A program made the position numbers and the translations under genes. Positions 28,389 through 37,861 of a DNA stretch of 64,000 bases are shown here, one piece after another; within the stretch, counting starts at the first letter, position 1; each line of letters begins with the position of its first letter. Under the pieces are notes generated by a model. The model was not told the DNA's origin. It searched no databases and was given only the letters and a program-made list of their open reading frames with translations. The stretch is from Ignavibacterium sp. (lineage in GTDB: Bacteria > Bacteroidota > Ignavibacteria > Ignavibacteriales > Ignavibacteriaceae). The stretch is from contig JAVSMP010000001.1 of NCBI GenBank assembly GCA_032027145.1, forward strand, positions 2,609,116 through 2,673,115. Reading direction: 5' to 3'.

Positions 28389-29194
28389 GCTGTCCAGCCT
28401 CCATCTACAATTAAATTTGCTCCGGTCATATATGATGAAGCATCACTTGCTAAAAAAATAATTGCTCCTTTATAATCAGTTGGATAAGCCATTCTTCCTA
28501 AAGGAGTTTTTTCAGAATAGTTTTTTATAAAATATGCTTCTTGATTATTTTCAACACCGCCGGGAGTTAAAGTATTAACCCGTACTCCCTTATTGCCCCA
28601 GTAAGCTGCAAGATATCTTGTGAAGTTAATTATCGCTCCTTTTGTTGTTGGATAGGCAGGGGATTTATAAAATGATTGTGAATCATCATGTTTTTTATAG
28701 ATTGATTGATCCGGTCCTACCAATCCATACGTTGATGCAATATTAATTATACTGCCTTTACCAGCTTGTGCCATTTCACTTCCAATAATCTGCGAGCAAA
28801 GAAAAGTACCGGTTAAATTTACATCTAAAGACTTTTGCCACAGTTCAATCGGATAATTTTCAAACATAGATTGTTCAGCAGCAGATTGCGGATTTTCGAA
28901 CATATCATTTATTGCAGCATTGTTAACTAGTATATCAATCCTTCCAAATTTTTTAATTGTTTGATCTCTTAAGTTTTTCACTGCCGATTTGTCCGTAATA
29001 TCTACACCAACTCCTAAAGATTTTACCGGTAATGATTTGGAAAACTCTTCACATTTCTTTTCATCAATATCACACACTATAATGTTAGCTCCTGCTTCAG
29101 CTAATGCAGAACAATGGTTTTTACCAAGCAAACCCAAAGCACCGGTTACAATTGCAACTTTATCTTTTAAAGAAAATAATTCTAATGAGTTCAT
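28382..29194 (-). CDS. SDR-family oxidoreductase of the nonulosonate operon
   Basis: 270 residues. It is a classic short-chain dehydrogenase: TGALGLLG cofactor motif near residue 17, NNAA, catalytic Ser in NIAST and the YPTTK pair (Tyr and Lys four apart), and C-terminal [16 protein letters not shown]. It resembles the PtmA-like SDRs found in flagellin/nonulosonate clusters of other bacteria. It may oxidise a sugar hydroxyl so that the adjacent aminotransferase can act, but neither substrate nor order is shown by sequence. Confidence 0.85.
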   Translation of the reverse strand: MNSLELFSLKDKVAIVTGALGLLGKNHCSALAEAGANIIVCDIDEKKCEEFSKSLPVKSLGVGVDITDKSAVKNLRDQTIKKFGRIDILVNNAAINDMFENPQSAAEQSMFENYPIELWQKSLDVNLTGTFLCSQIIGSEMAQAGKGSIINIASTYGLVGPDQSIYKKHDDSQSFYKSPAYPTTKGAIINFTRYLAAYWGNKGVRVNTLTPGGVENNQEAYFIKNYSEKTPLGRMAYPTDYKGAIIFLASDASSYMTGANLIVDGGWTAW

Positions 29195-29265
29195 AAATGT
29201 GACGACTATTTAGCAATTATAAATAATTCTATTAGTTGTTTTTTGTATGAGAAAATATGATTCAA

Positions 29266-30606
29266 TTATTTATTTCTTGGTTTTAAATTAAAATTACCTA
29301 CTTTTCGGAACACTGGCTCGACCGGTTCGCCTTTCAAATATTTTTTTATGTCCTTTTCATCAACTGCTTTTTTTAGGATTGGAAGAACATCCTCATAAGC
29401 TTTTAATGTGTAATTAACATCATTATCTGAATGAGAGAAAGAAATATTGTGAAACCCGCCCCATAAAATTCCTCGTTTTATCATTTCCTGTTGAACGAGT
29501 GATTTCATCTCAAGAGGATTACGGCCGGACTTTTCAGCGTCAAAAGTGATAATTGTTCTGCAATCATAACCGGAACATTTTGTGTAATTCAGACCAAGTT
29601 TTTCTGTGATGCTATTATAACCAGCTTTTAATTTATTTCCTTGCTTGGCTAATTGAGATTGAACATTTTTTTCTATCATCTCATTTATTGTTGCTTTGGC
29701 TGCAGCCAAAGATAAAGCTTCTCCGCCAAACGTATTGAAGAAGAAAACATCTTTTTCAAACAAAGACATAATTTCTTTTTTACCAGTTAAAACTGATAAC
29801 GGCATTCCATTAGCAACAGCTTTTGAAAAACATGCTAAATCTGCTTTTATGCCAAAAAATTCTTGAGCGCCGCCTAATGAGATTCTAAATCCAGTCCACA
29901 TCTCATCAAAAACTAAAACAATTCCTTTTTTTGTGCAGACATCGCGTAGCTTTTGAAGAAAATTATCTTTTGGTTCTTCAAATACAAATGGTTCTAAAAT
30001 TACGCAGGCAGTATCATCATCAATTGAATCAATTACAGATTGTATATCGTTATAGTTAAAAGTAAAAGTCATATCCTGAATTGATTGCGGAATACCCTTA
30101 TTACGATCAGTTACTGAAATATACCAATCGTGCCATCCATGATATCCACAGCAAAGAACTTTATTTTTTCCTGTATAAGCTCTTGAAACTCTAACAGCTC
30201 CGGAAACAACCTCAGCTCCTCCGCGGCTATATCGAATTGATTCAGCGTTTGGAATAATCTTATGAATCAACTCTGCAACTTCAACTTCAAGGGGATGAGG
30301 CATCGAGAAAGTAATACCATTTTTTAATTGTTCTGATATTGCTTCATCCACCTTTTCGTAGGCATAACCAAGCGATAATGGGCCAACACCCATTGTATAA
30401 TCTATGTATTCATTTCCATCCACATCCCAAACATGAGAACCTTTACCTTTTTGTAAAAATTTTGGTGCAACCCCTTTAATGTTTTGTCCTGTTCCTTTAG
30501 CAAGAGTTTGAGTCTGAGCTGGAATTAAATCAAGGGCTATTTTATAGTATTCATCAGACTTTTTAATAACAGGGTAGTCTTTATTAAATTTAATTTTGTT
30601 TGGCAT
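29266..30606 (-). CDS. Class III PLP-dependent aminotransferase (glutamate-1-semialdehyde aminomutase-like)
   Basis: 446 residues. The PLP-site sequence VLVFDEMWTGFR with the catalytic lysine in CFSKAVANGMPLS, plus FFNTFGGEALSLAAA, places it in class III, close to HemL-type enzymes. Its position between cytidylyltransferase and SDR genes argues for a sugar amination role rather than heme synthesis. Canonical legionaminic or pseudaminic pathways use DegT-type aminotransferases instead. ATG start; the next upstream gene ends 10 bases away. Confidence 0.82.
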   Translation of the reverse strand: MPNKIKFNKDYPVIKKSDEYYKIALDLIPAQTQTLAKGTGQNIKGVAPKFLQKGKGSHVWDVDGNEYIDYTMGVGPLSLGYAYEKVDEAISEQLKNGITFSMPHPLEVEVAELIHKIIPNAESIRYSRGGAEVVSGAVRVSRAYTGKNKVLCCGYHGWHDWYISVTDRNKGIPQSIQDMTFTFNYNDIQSVIDSIDDDTACVILEPFVFEEPKDNFLQKLRDVCTKKGIVLVFDEMWTGFRISLGGAQEFFGIKADLACFSKAVANGMPLSVLTGKKEIMSLFEKDVFFFNTFGGEALSLAAAKATINEMIEKNVQSQLAKQGNKLKAGYNSITEKLGLNYTKCSGYDCRTIITFDAEKSGRNPLEMKSLVQQEMIKRGILWGGFHNISFSHSDNDVNYTLKAYEDVLPILKKAVDEKDIKKYLKGEPVEPVFRKVGNFNLKPRNK

Positions 30607-30616
30607 TTTATTTTTT

Positions 30617-31426
30617 CTACAAAATCTTTGTTTGATTTGATGTAATTGTTTTTAATTCTTTTAAATGATTTCGATACCAATTAATACCGATATACTTTGC
30701 GTTAATTTTTTTGATCTCCGGATTTTCATTCAGCAAATTTAATATATCTTCAAGTGAAAAATCAGGTTTTTTTATATACAACTCATCATAAACTTTTTTA
30801 ATGAATTCATAATCTTCCGGATAATCAATTGTAAATCTATGAGTCATTGAATAATCATATCCTGTTTCCCAAACAACATTTCCAATTCTGAATATATCCG
30901 GATTTTCCCAGATAAACGGTGTAGTATGCTCTCTTTCAAATTCACGTTTTGCACTATTCCAGGCTTTTCTCAAGGCATCAAAACTCATTATCTCAACATC
31001 ATTTCCATCAGGATAAGTTGCCGGATGAAGATTACTTACATAATCATAATTATCTATGTTGTCTAAATAAAACTGAATTACTTTATCAATTACTTTTGCA
31101 TCTATTAGAGGACAGTCAGATGGAATTTTTATAACTGCATCAGCAGAAAACATTTTAGCGGCTTGATAATGTCTATCCAATAGATCAGTCTGATGACCCC
31201 TGAAATATTTCAATTGATGATCTTTACAAAATGATTCAACTTTATTATCACTGCTATCTGTTGTTGTTGCAATAACAATTGTTCCTTTTAATCTGGATGC
31301 AGCAACTCGTTCAAACATTCTATAGAGTAAAGGTTTGCCAGTAAGCGTTAAAAATATTTTATTTGCTAATCTGCTCGAACCAGTTCGGGCTTGAATGATA
31401 GTTACTATTTTGATTGGTTTATTCAA
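30617..31426 (-). CDS. SpsF/NeuA-like cytidylyltransferase
   Basis: 269 residues. The nucleotide-binding start IVTIIQARTGSSRLANKIF is the signature of SpsF-type cytidylyltransferases, and IKIPSDCPLIDAKVID holds the metal-binding aspartates. Such enzymes activate 2-keto-3-deoxy sugars with CTP. With the NeuB-like synthase and phosphatase it would produce a CMP-activated nonulosonate. Gap of 9 bases to the GT-B gene upstream. Confidence 0.85.
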   Translation of the reverse strand: MNKPIKIVTIIQARTGSSRLANKIFLTLTGKPLLYRMFERVAASRLKGTIVIATTTDSSDNKVESFCKDHQLKYFRGHQTDLLDRHYQAAKMFSADAVIKIPSDCPLIDAKVIDKVIQFYLDNIDNYDYVSNLHPATYPDGNDVEIMSFDALRKAWNSAKREFEREHTTPFIWENPDIFRIGNVVWETGYDYSMTHRFTIDYPEDYEFIKKVYDELYIKKPDFSLEDILNLLNENPEIKKINAKYIGINWYRNHLKELKTITSNQTKIL

Positions 31427-31435
31427 TTTGGGACA

Positions 31436-32491
31436 TTATTTAAGTGCGAGTTTTCTTTTAAGTAATTGCTTTAGATTGTCCTTTAAATCTTCCAGATATT
31501 TATTTTTTTCTTTCGTCCTGTTTATTGGCTCAGTTGAAGCTAGTAATTCCAGCGCAACATTAGCAATTTCTTTTGCAGAAGTTCCGTCATTCTGGATTGG
31601 AGTTAACTTTTTGATTTCCTCAGCATCAATATGGCTGTAAACTTCTTTGCCGAGTGCAAGGGCAGGGAAAATTGTACTTGAAAATCTTGTAACTAGTGTA
31701 TCGCAATTAGCAATTATCGGATCAATACATACATCTTGATAAACTAATGCATCCGGCAGATATCTTTTTACTTCTGCAGTCCGTTTTTCTAAAATTTCAT
31801 TTGGATGAAGTTTTACGATTATTTTTTTATCCCGGGCAATTTTTTTTGAGTTTAATAAAAACTTTTTACGGTTTTCGTATTTAGTAGTTTCTCTGCTATC
31901 TGAAGTTGTAACAAGAACAAAATTTTTATGCTCAAACTCAAGATCTTTTATTTTAGCAAAGTTATCAAAATTAGGAATTCCTGTTACACGGATTTTTTTT
32001 GGATTAACTCCGCGCTCAACAAATAATTCCTTAAATCCCTCAGATGCTACACAAAAATAATCATACTGATGAGATAAACCTGTCATTGATGTGCTGGCAC
32101 ACCATCTTCCTAATCCAAAGAAACGAGTAACATGATAACGCCAGTCAGGTGGATCTACCATTCCTTCCTGAACTAGAATTGTTTTAAATTTTTTTATTTT
32201 TCTGGGAATAATCAGATCCTGACAAGTAAAAACCAAATCATAATTATCGTTTTTACCTTCATAATCAATTTTTAGGTTATTTGATTTTAAATAATTTAAA
32301 GTTTTTCTTTTAAATTCACCGCCCAATATTGTAAACTCAAGCATTTTTAGTTTAGTCAATAACCATAATGGACCGCTGGCATAATAAGGGGTAAAATAAG
32401 CATCACACTCAGGAAGCTCCTGTGCAATTTTATGCATCATTGTTGTCTGATTGAGCGATCCGCCGATAAACAGAATTTTAGGTTTAGTCAT
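31436..32491 (-). CDS. GT-B-like protein, candidate glycosyltransferase of the nonulosonate operon
   Basis: 351 residues and no signal peptide. The start KILFIGGSLNQTTMMHKIA and the C-terminal block IIVKLHPNE (about 220-235), followed by CDTLVTRFSSTIFPALALGKEV, resemble the second Rossmann half of CDP-glycerol glycerophosphotransferase and capsule Kdo/sialyl transferase type proteins. It is the first gene of the operon and thus could transfer the sugar made by its neighbours. I do not recognise the exact family, so the function is inferred from fold and context. Confidence 0.55.
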   Translation of the reverse strand: MTKPKILFIGGSLNQTTMMHKIAQELPECDAYFTPYYASGPLWLLTKLKMLEFTILGGEFKRKTLNYLKSNNLKIDYEGKNDNYDLVFTCQDLIIPRKIKKFKTILVQEGMVDPPDWRYHVTRFFGLGRWCASTSMTGLSHQYDYFCVASEGFKELFVERGVNPKKIRVTGIPNFDNFAKIKDLEFEHKNFVLVTTSDSRETTKYENRKKFLLNSKKIARDKKIIVKLHPNEILEKRTAEVKRYLPDALVYQDVCIDPIIANCDTLVTRFSSTIFPALALGKEVYSHIDAEEIKKLTPIQNDGTSAKEIANVALELLASTEPINRTKEKNKYLEDLKDNLKQLLKRKLALK

Positions 32492-32843
32492 TCCTGTATT
32501 TTAATTAAATTCATTAAAACCATTTAACTGCAAAAAGACTATAATGAAATATTAATTTGTTATAATCTTTAAAAAACCATTCAAAATATAATGATTTTCA
32601 GCAAATTTATTGAATTTGAATTGTGCTGAGTCATTATCAGTTGTTTTTAGAGACTCCTGAGAAATTATGTAGAATTATCAAAAATGGAGATTAGCATTCT
32701 TTCCCACATTATTGATTATTTTAAAATTCTTCAAATTCAAATTTTAACTAGCTCGGATTAAATTTGGTAACATTTTTTCAAAAGTCTATTAGTTAAAGTT
32801 TGTTCAGATTTTTATGTTTCATTAAATTGCAATTAGTAAGAAA
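32492..32843. other. Intergenic region with one repeat-end fragment
   Basis: Divergent promoter region between the nonulosonate operon and ldcA. It is AT-rich and has no ORF. At 32654-32674 it carries a sequence (CTCCTGAGAAATTAT...) nearly identical to the left terminal inverted repeat of the element at 44433-44564. No second end was found here. Confidence 0.5.
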
Positions 32844-32861
32844 ATGATTAAAGGAAATAAT

Positions 32862-33803
32862 ATGGTACCACTCAAACCCAAGCGATTAAACCCAAAAGAT
32901 GTTATTGGTTTGATATCACCCGCTTCTTCACCAGATGAGTTTTTAAGAGTAGAGAAGGGGGTTAAGTATCTTGAAAGCTTAGGTTATAGGGTTAAGGTTG
33001 GGAATAATGTTGGTAAAGGATATGGTTATTTAGCAGGCACAGACCAGGAAAGATTAGATGATTTACACTCAATGTTTAAAGATAAAAATGTTAAAGCGAT
33101 TTTTACTTTGCGCGGCGGATATGGTGCTTTCAGAATGCTGGATAAAATTAATTTTAACTTAATAAAAAGTAATCCTAAAATATTTGTTGGTTATAGCGAA
33201 ATCACAGCTTTACAAATGGCTTTTTTAGAAAAATCTGGATTGATAACATTTGCTGGTCCGATGGTAGCTGTTGATTTTTATCAAGATATAAGTCCATTTA
33301 CAAATGAAATGTTTTGGGCAACAATTACCTCAAATAAAAAATTAGGGAAGCTTACTTACCCTGAAGAGCAAAAACCATCTTGCCTGGTTAAAGGAATTGC
33401 TGCAGGAAGAATTATAGGAGGTAATCTGGCAGTTTTTACTGCTTTGCTCGGAACACCTTATTTTCCAAACCTTACTGGAAAAATTTTATTGATTGAAGAT
33501 ATTGGTGAATTACCTTATCGAATAGACAGGATGTTAAATCAACTTAGACTTTCTGGAGCTTTTAATAAAGTTAAGGGAGTAATTATTGGAAGATTTGTTG
33601 ACTGCCATGAATATGATCCTAATAAAAAGACTTTAACATTAGGAGAAGTAATCGAACATTATATTAGTTCATTGAAGAAACCTTCAATTTACACATTTCC
33701 GCACGGGCACATTAAAGATTTTGTTACAATACCATTTGGTATCAAAGTAAATCTTAACGCTTCAAAAGGCATTGTTGAATTTGTTGAAGCAGCAGTTAAA
33801 TAG
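32862..33803 (+). CDS. ldcA: LD-carboxypeptidase (S66 family)
   Basis: 313 residues from the ATG at 32862, chosen over an in-frame ATG at 32844 because AAAGGA lies six bases before it and the family usually starts close to PKRLNPKD. Motifs: GYGAFRMLD, nucleophile Ser112 in GYSEITALQ, the Glu in LLIEDIGELPYRIDRML, and the His in FPHGHIKDFVTIPFG, giving the Ser-Glu-His set. It removes the terminal D-Ala from L,D tetrapeptides during murein recycling in the cytoplasm. Its stop codon lies within the 3' end of the convergent ispE (8-base overlap). Confidence 0.9.
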   Translation: MVPLKPKRLNPKDVIGLISPASSPDEFLRVEKGVKYLESLGYRVKVGNNVGKGYGYLAGTDQERLDDLHSMFKDKNVKAIFTLRGGYGAFRMLDKINFNLIKSNPKIFVGYSEITALQMAFLEKSGLITFAGPMVAVDFYQDISPFTNEMFWATITSNKKLGKLTYPEEQKPSCLVKGIAAGRIIGGNLAVFTALLGTPYFPNLTGKILLIEDIGELPYRIDRMLNQLRLSGAFNKVKGVIIGRFVDCHEYDPNKKTLTLGEVIEHYISSLKKPSIYTFPHGHIKDFVTIPFGIKVNLNASKGIVEFVEAAVK

Positions 33804-34638
33804 TTTCCTGTATAAATACAAAATAATTTTTCCTTTTGAAGTATAATTCTGTTTGGAAGGCTGCTTCTTTTTCATCGAACATTCCCCAAACAGTTGAACC
33901 AGTCCCAGTCATCATACTTTGCTTTGCTCCAAGTTCGATCATTTTCTCTTTTACTTCAGAAACCACAGGGAAATGAGTGAAGACTATATTCTCAAAATCA
34001 TTTGAGGCAGAGGTAATAATTTCATCTATGGATATATTCTGTTTTAATGTAAATAATTTAAGGCTGGATTTAGGCAATGAGGGTTTAATCAATCCGAAAG
34101 CCCATTTTGTAGAAATATGAATCCCCGGATTTACAATAAGCAAAAACTTTTTAGTAATAATATTAAGTGGATAAAGCGTTTCTCCTCTTGACTCAGCAAA
34201 CGAAGGAACAGGATTTAGAAAAAAAGGCACATCTGAACCTAATGAAAGTGCTAATCTGGATAAGTCTGAATTAGATATTTTGAGATCAAACAATTTGTTG
34301 AATCCAATTAATGTTGAAGCAGCGTTTGAACTGCCTCCACCTAAGCCTGATCCAATAGGAATTTCTTTTTTTAGAAAAATATTAACATTAAAAGTAGTCT
34401 GAAAAAAGTTTTCTAAAATCTCTTTAGTTTTTATGATAAGGTTGGTTTTTTCAAGATTCAGTTGTTTATCATTACTGTCAAAAGAAAAACTGTTGCTTTT
34501 TGTAATGGTTATTTCATCAAAAAGATCTAAAGGATAAAAAATAGTTTCTAAGTTATGATAACCATCTTCTCTTTTATTAATGATGTTTAATCCGATATTA
34601 ATTTTTGCAGGAGATTTTATTTTAATATTATCCATCAA
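33796..34638 (-). CDS. ispE: 4-diphosphocytidyl-2-C-methyl-D-erythritol kinase
   Basis: 280 residues. GHMP kinase with SPAKINIGLNI (9-19), the ATP loop IPIGSGLGGGSSNAAS near residue 90, and the C-terminal MTGTGSTVWGMF motif. It phosphorylates CDP-methylerythritol in the MEP isoprenoid pathway. Its start overlaps the end of the GT9-methyltransferase fusion gene by 11 bases, so it is translationally coupled to it. Its 3' end overlaps ldcA tail to tail. Confidence 0.95.
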   Translation of the reverse strand: MMDNIKIKSPAKINIGLNIINKREDGYHNLETIFYPLDLFDEITITKSNSFSFDSNDKQLNLEKTNLIIKTKEILENFFQTTFNVNIFLKKEIPIGSGLGGGSSNAASTLIGFNKLFDLKISNSDLSRLALSLGSDVPFFLNPVPSFAESRGETLYPLNIITKKFLLIVNPGIHISTKWAFGLIKPSLPKSSLKLFTLKQNISIDEIITSASNDFENIVFTHFPVVSEVKEKMIELGAKQSMMTGTGSTVWGMFDEKEAAFQTELYFKRKNYFVFIQETI

Positions 34639-36652
34639 TTAAATGTTTAAGTTTTTTAATATGATTAGCATTTGAACCGCAGCAGGCACCAATAAACGAT
34701 GGATTATATTTTAAATATCCTTTAACTTTATCAGAGTATTCAACCGGTGAAATAGCACATTCAATTTTAGCGTCAGTAAAATTTCCGCCACCGCAGTTGA
34801 GATAAAATCCCCAGTTCATTTCAGGTTTAATCCTTTTTACTGCTTGTTCCAATACCTCAAAAGTCATACAATTAAAACCAATCGCAAGAGGGTTGTACTT
34901 CATTACATATTCAATTGCATCAGTCAGGTTTTCTCCAGATAACAGCTTAGGTTTATCTTTTAAGAAAAAGCTCATAATAAATGGAATATTATTTTCTCCG
35001 CAATATTTTGAAATAAATTTAATTTCATCAAAATGACTTTGAGTTTCATTTAAAATAAAATCACATCCCGCTTCTATGAGTAAATCTATATGAACTTTAT
35101 GATTCCATTCAAGATCTTTCTGAGAAATTGTTCGTTCAACCTTATAACAATCTTCAGCAGGCGGATTTGAGCCAGCTATAAATATTGTTGATTTTCCTCT
35201 TGCTTTTTTTGCAAGCTCAACAGCATTTTTTACACTTTCGTTGATATCTGTAATGCCTGTCGATATAAGAGTATATGGATTTGTCCTAAATGTATTAGTA
35301 GTTATGATATCAGCCCCGGCACGTATATAGTCTTTATGAAGAGTAATCACCTCCAGCTTAGAATCATCATTTGCAGTTGCACTCCAGACTCTTTTATTTG
35401 ATGTTAACTTTTTTTCCTGAAGCATACTTCCCATAGCACCATCAAGAATTAAAGGTCTGTTTATTGTTTTGGCTCTTTCAAAAGGATTTAGTCTTTCGTG
35501 GATTTTAATTTTATCAAAAGTCGAATAATAATCTTCAATCTCATTAAGAATTCGATTCAGATCCAGATTCTTTATACATTCAAGATCGTATGGACATTCT
35601 TTTTTCCAGCAAGGAGAGCAAAACAAGTCCGGTTGGTAAATTTTAACTCCTCTATCATACAAATCTATTTCAGTCCAACAGCTCAATCCAAACCACGCAA
35701 TTACATATTTTTTTAATGCAATTGCTAAGTGCATTCCAAAAGTATCTCCGGTAACAATCAGCTGTGGAATCGATTCATAACAAGCACCTTTTCTAATACC
35801 TTCATTAGTCGGAGTATTGATTACTCTGCCCTTAAAATGATCTGCAATTTCTTTATTTCTGGCAGTATCTTCCGGTCCTCCAAGAAGCATAATTTTATAT
35901 TTCTTTTTTGCAAGTAGTCTATTGATTAAAAAGATATGCTGACCAACTGACATTTTTTTATTTGGATAAAGATCAGAACAGCCTGTATTAAATCCGATTA
36001 TTTTATTGGTATCTCTCAGATGAAATTCTTTTTTGAAATTTTCAATAAATCTTAATTCATCTGTGGTAAAATTGAATATGTATTCATCACGTTGATAATC
36101 CAATTCAAAAGTCTCTGCCAGATAATCCTGACCTGTTCTCTGATTAACCTTAAATTTTAAGTGGTCATCCATTCCGAGATCATAATTATATTTTGCGCTT
36201 TTGTTTGCTGGAATTATCGCACCATTTTTATGTAACGCAAAACCTAACTTATTCTTTGCATTAATTGAGTTCAATAATGCACAGGATCTTTGTGATTTGT
36301 CAACATTAAATACATAATCAAACTCCATCTGGTTTAAGATCATCAGAGACTCAGCATCCCAATTAAAAACTTTATCAATATACCCGTTATTATTAAGCAG
36401 GGGAGAAGTTGATTTAAGTGTTATCCAGTAAATACTAGATTCAGGAAATTTTCTTTTGATTGCCGGTAATTGAGCAGTGGTCATCAAAACATCGCCCATA
36501 GCATCCAGATTAATAATTAAAATCCTTGTGCCAATTGTTAATTTATCTTTACAGCCATTCTCCCAACAATTATGGTCAGGGTAACACGGTTTATAGCCGC
36601 TAAATCTTTTACAAGAGAAAACATCACTCTTATCATCAATATTTTTTTTCAT
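34628..36652 (-). CDS. Fusion protein: GT9 (heptosyltransferase-like) domain + homocysteine S-methyltransferase domain
   Basis: 674 residues in one uninterrupted frame. Residues about 40-385 are a family 9 glycosyltransferase: a Cys-bearing leader (Cys14, 23, 29, 34), NLDAMGDVLMTT (48-59), GGPEDTARN, VTGDTFGMHLAIAL, and the cluster Cys345-x2-Cys348-x4-Cys353-x5-Cys359. Residues about 395-674 are a homocysteine S-methyltransferase barrel: ILDGAMGS (402-409), TTNTFRTNP, FNC with Cys595, and GACCGS with Cys657-Cys658, so all three zinc ligands are present. There is no cobalamin domain. No suitable internal start lies at the junction. I know of no standard family with this domain pair. Confidence 0.88.
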   Translation of the reverse strand: MKKNIDDKSDVFSCKRFSGYKPCYPDHNCWENGCKDKLTIGTRILIINLDAMGDVLMTTAQLPAIKRKFPESSIYWITLKSTSPLLNNNGYIDKVFNWDAESLMILNQMEFDYVFNVDKSQRSCALLNSINAKNKLGFALHKNGAIIPANKSAKYNYDLGMDDHLKFKVNQRTGQDYLAETFELDYQRDEYIFNFTTDELRFIENFKKEFHLRDTNKIIGFNTGCSDLYPNKKMSVGQHIFLINRLLAKKKYKIMLLGGPEDTARNKEIADHFKGRVINTPTNEGIRKGACYESIPQLIVTGDTFGMHLAIALKKYVIAWFGLSCWTEIDLYDRGVKIYQPDLFCSPCWKKECPYDLECIKNLDLNRILNEIEDYYSTFDKIKIHERLNPFERAKTINRPLILDGAMGSMLQEKKLTSNKRVWSATANDDSKLEVITLHKDYIRAGADIITTNTFRTNPYTLISTGITDINESVKNAVELAKKARGKSTIFIAGSNPPAEDCYKVERTISQKDLEWNHKVHIDLLIEAGCDFILNETQSHFDEIKFISKYCGENNIPFIMSFFLKDKPKLLSGENLTDAIEYVMKYNPLAIGFNCMTFEVLEQAVKRIKPEMNWGFYLNCGGGNFTDAKIECAISPVEYSDKVKGYLKYNPSFIGACCGSNANHIKKLKHLIDG

Positions 36653-36815
36653 AACCTTTTATAGCTTAATTGTTAATAATATCTTTCTACAAGTTGTTTA
36701 GACTGATCAAATCTTCTACATTTGATTTATTTAAATTTGCTATTTCTGAAAATTGAATCAACTGACTTTTTCACAGAATCAAGCATAGTACACTATTTTG
36801 TTTTTAATATTCAAT

Positions 36816-37841
36816 TTATTTTCTGTTGTATTTTAATTCAATAATTTTTTGAAGCTTTGCTATTACCTGCTGAACAGGTAATTCAGTCATACATTCGTGT
36901 TTGTATGGACAAACTAATTTGTCACAACAGATACACCAAAGATCATCTTTAATTACAAAGTCTGAAGTTTCTGAATATGGTCTGTGACCACGAGGGTTAG
37001 TTGGCCCAAATAAACCAATTGTCGGAACGCCTAATGCTGCTGAAATATGCATCGGACCAGAATCATTCGAGATAACAGCATAACATTTTGATATCAATGC
37101 AGCTAATTGTAAAATACTGGACTTAGGAGCCAATATACTTTTTTCTTTCAGATTAGTCTGAAGAAACTCAGCATCAACTTCATCACCGGGACCCCAAAGA
37201 ATCAATACTTTAGAATTAAATTCTTGGATTAGTGCATTACAGATTTCTAACCATTTCTGCTTAGTGCATCTCTTGGAATCCCAGCTACCTGAGGGTATAA
37301 TTCCAAATACAATATCATCGTCATTAAAAGTTTTTCTAAAGAATTCATCAGCAAAATCCTTTTCCTGGCTGCCAGTATAGTAATGAATTCTTTTAGAGAT
37401 AATCTCTACATTTATTGCTTTCAGTAATTCAAGATTATGTTCTGCAGAATGATGTGTTCCTCTTTCAGAGGTTCCTAAAATATTATAGGCGTATTTTCTG
37501 CCACGGTAAGCAAAACCAACTCTATATTTAGCACGTGTTAAAAATGTTATTTGAGCTGTTTTAGGATTTGACCAGAGGTCAATAATCATATCGTATTTTT
37601 CTTTTCTGATTTTCAGGGCAACTTTAATAACATTATCCTTTTTGTACATTGTAAGTACTTTATTTACGAGAGGATTGTTTGAAACTGAATGCTTTGCAAA
37701 ATATTCTGTCAGATAATCAATCTTGACATTTTTATAATTGTAGTGCAGGTTATCCAACACAATTGTTGATAAAACAATATCTCCGATTCCCCGTGGTTTT
37801 ATTATAAGTATTTTAGAAACTTTATCTGGATTTATTTTCAT
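36816..37841 (-). CDS. Glycosyltransferase family 9 protein (heptosyltransferase-like)
   Basis: 341 residues. The N-terminal motif LIIKPRGIGDIVLST and the donor-site region AVISNDSGPMHISAALGVPTIGLFGPTNP are those of ADP-heptose:LPS heptosyltransferases (WaaF/RfaF group). Near the C-terminus a cysteine cluster, Cys303-x2-Cys306-x4-Cys311-x5-Cys317, has the same spacing as in the fusion protein downstream. It would add a sugar to the lipopolysaccharide core or another surface glycan on the cytoplasmic side. It lies 20 bases downstream of polA and 163 bases upstream of the fusion gene. Confidence 0.88.
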   Translation of the reverse strand: MKINPDKVSKILIIKPRGIGDIVLSTIVLDNLHYNYKNVKIDYLTEYFAKHSVSNNPLVNKVLTMYKKDNVIKVALKIRKEKYDMIIDLWSNPKTAQITFLTRAKYRVGFAYRGRKYAYNILGTSERGTHHSAEHNLELLKAINVEIISKRIHYYTGSQEKDFADEFFRKTFNDDDIVFGIIPSGSWDSKRCTKQKWLEICNALIQEFNSKVLILWGPGDEVDAEFLQTNLKEKSILAPKSSILQLAALISKCYAVISNDSGPMHISAALGVPTIGLFGPTNPRGHRPYSETSDFVIKDDLWCICCDKLVCPYKHECMTELPVQQVIAKLQKIIELKYNRK

Positions 37842-37861
37842 AATTATTTATTAACCGAAGT

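Noticed and set aside
29266-30606. Aminotransferase as HemL of heme synthesis
   Set aside because: It resembles HemL in fold, but it sits inside a sugar operon with short gaps and the flanking genes give no link to tetrapyrroles.
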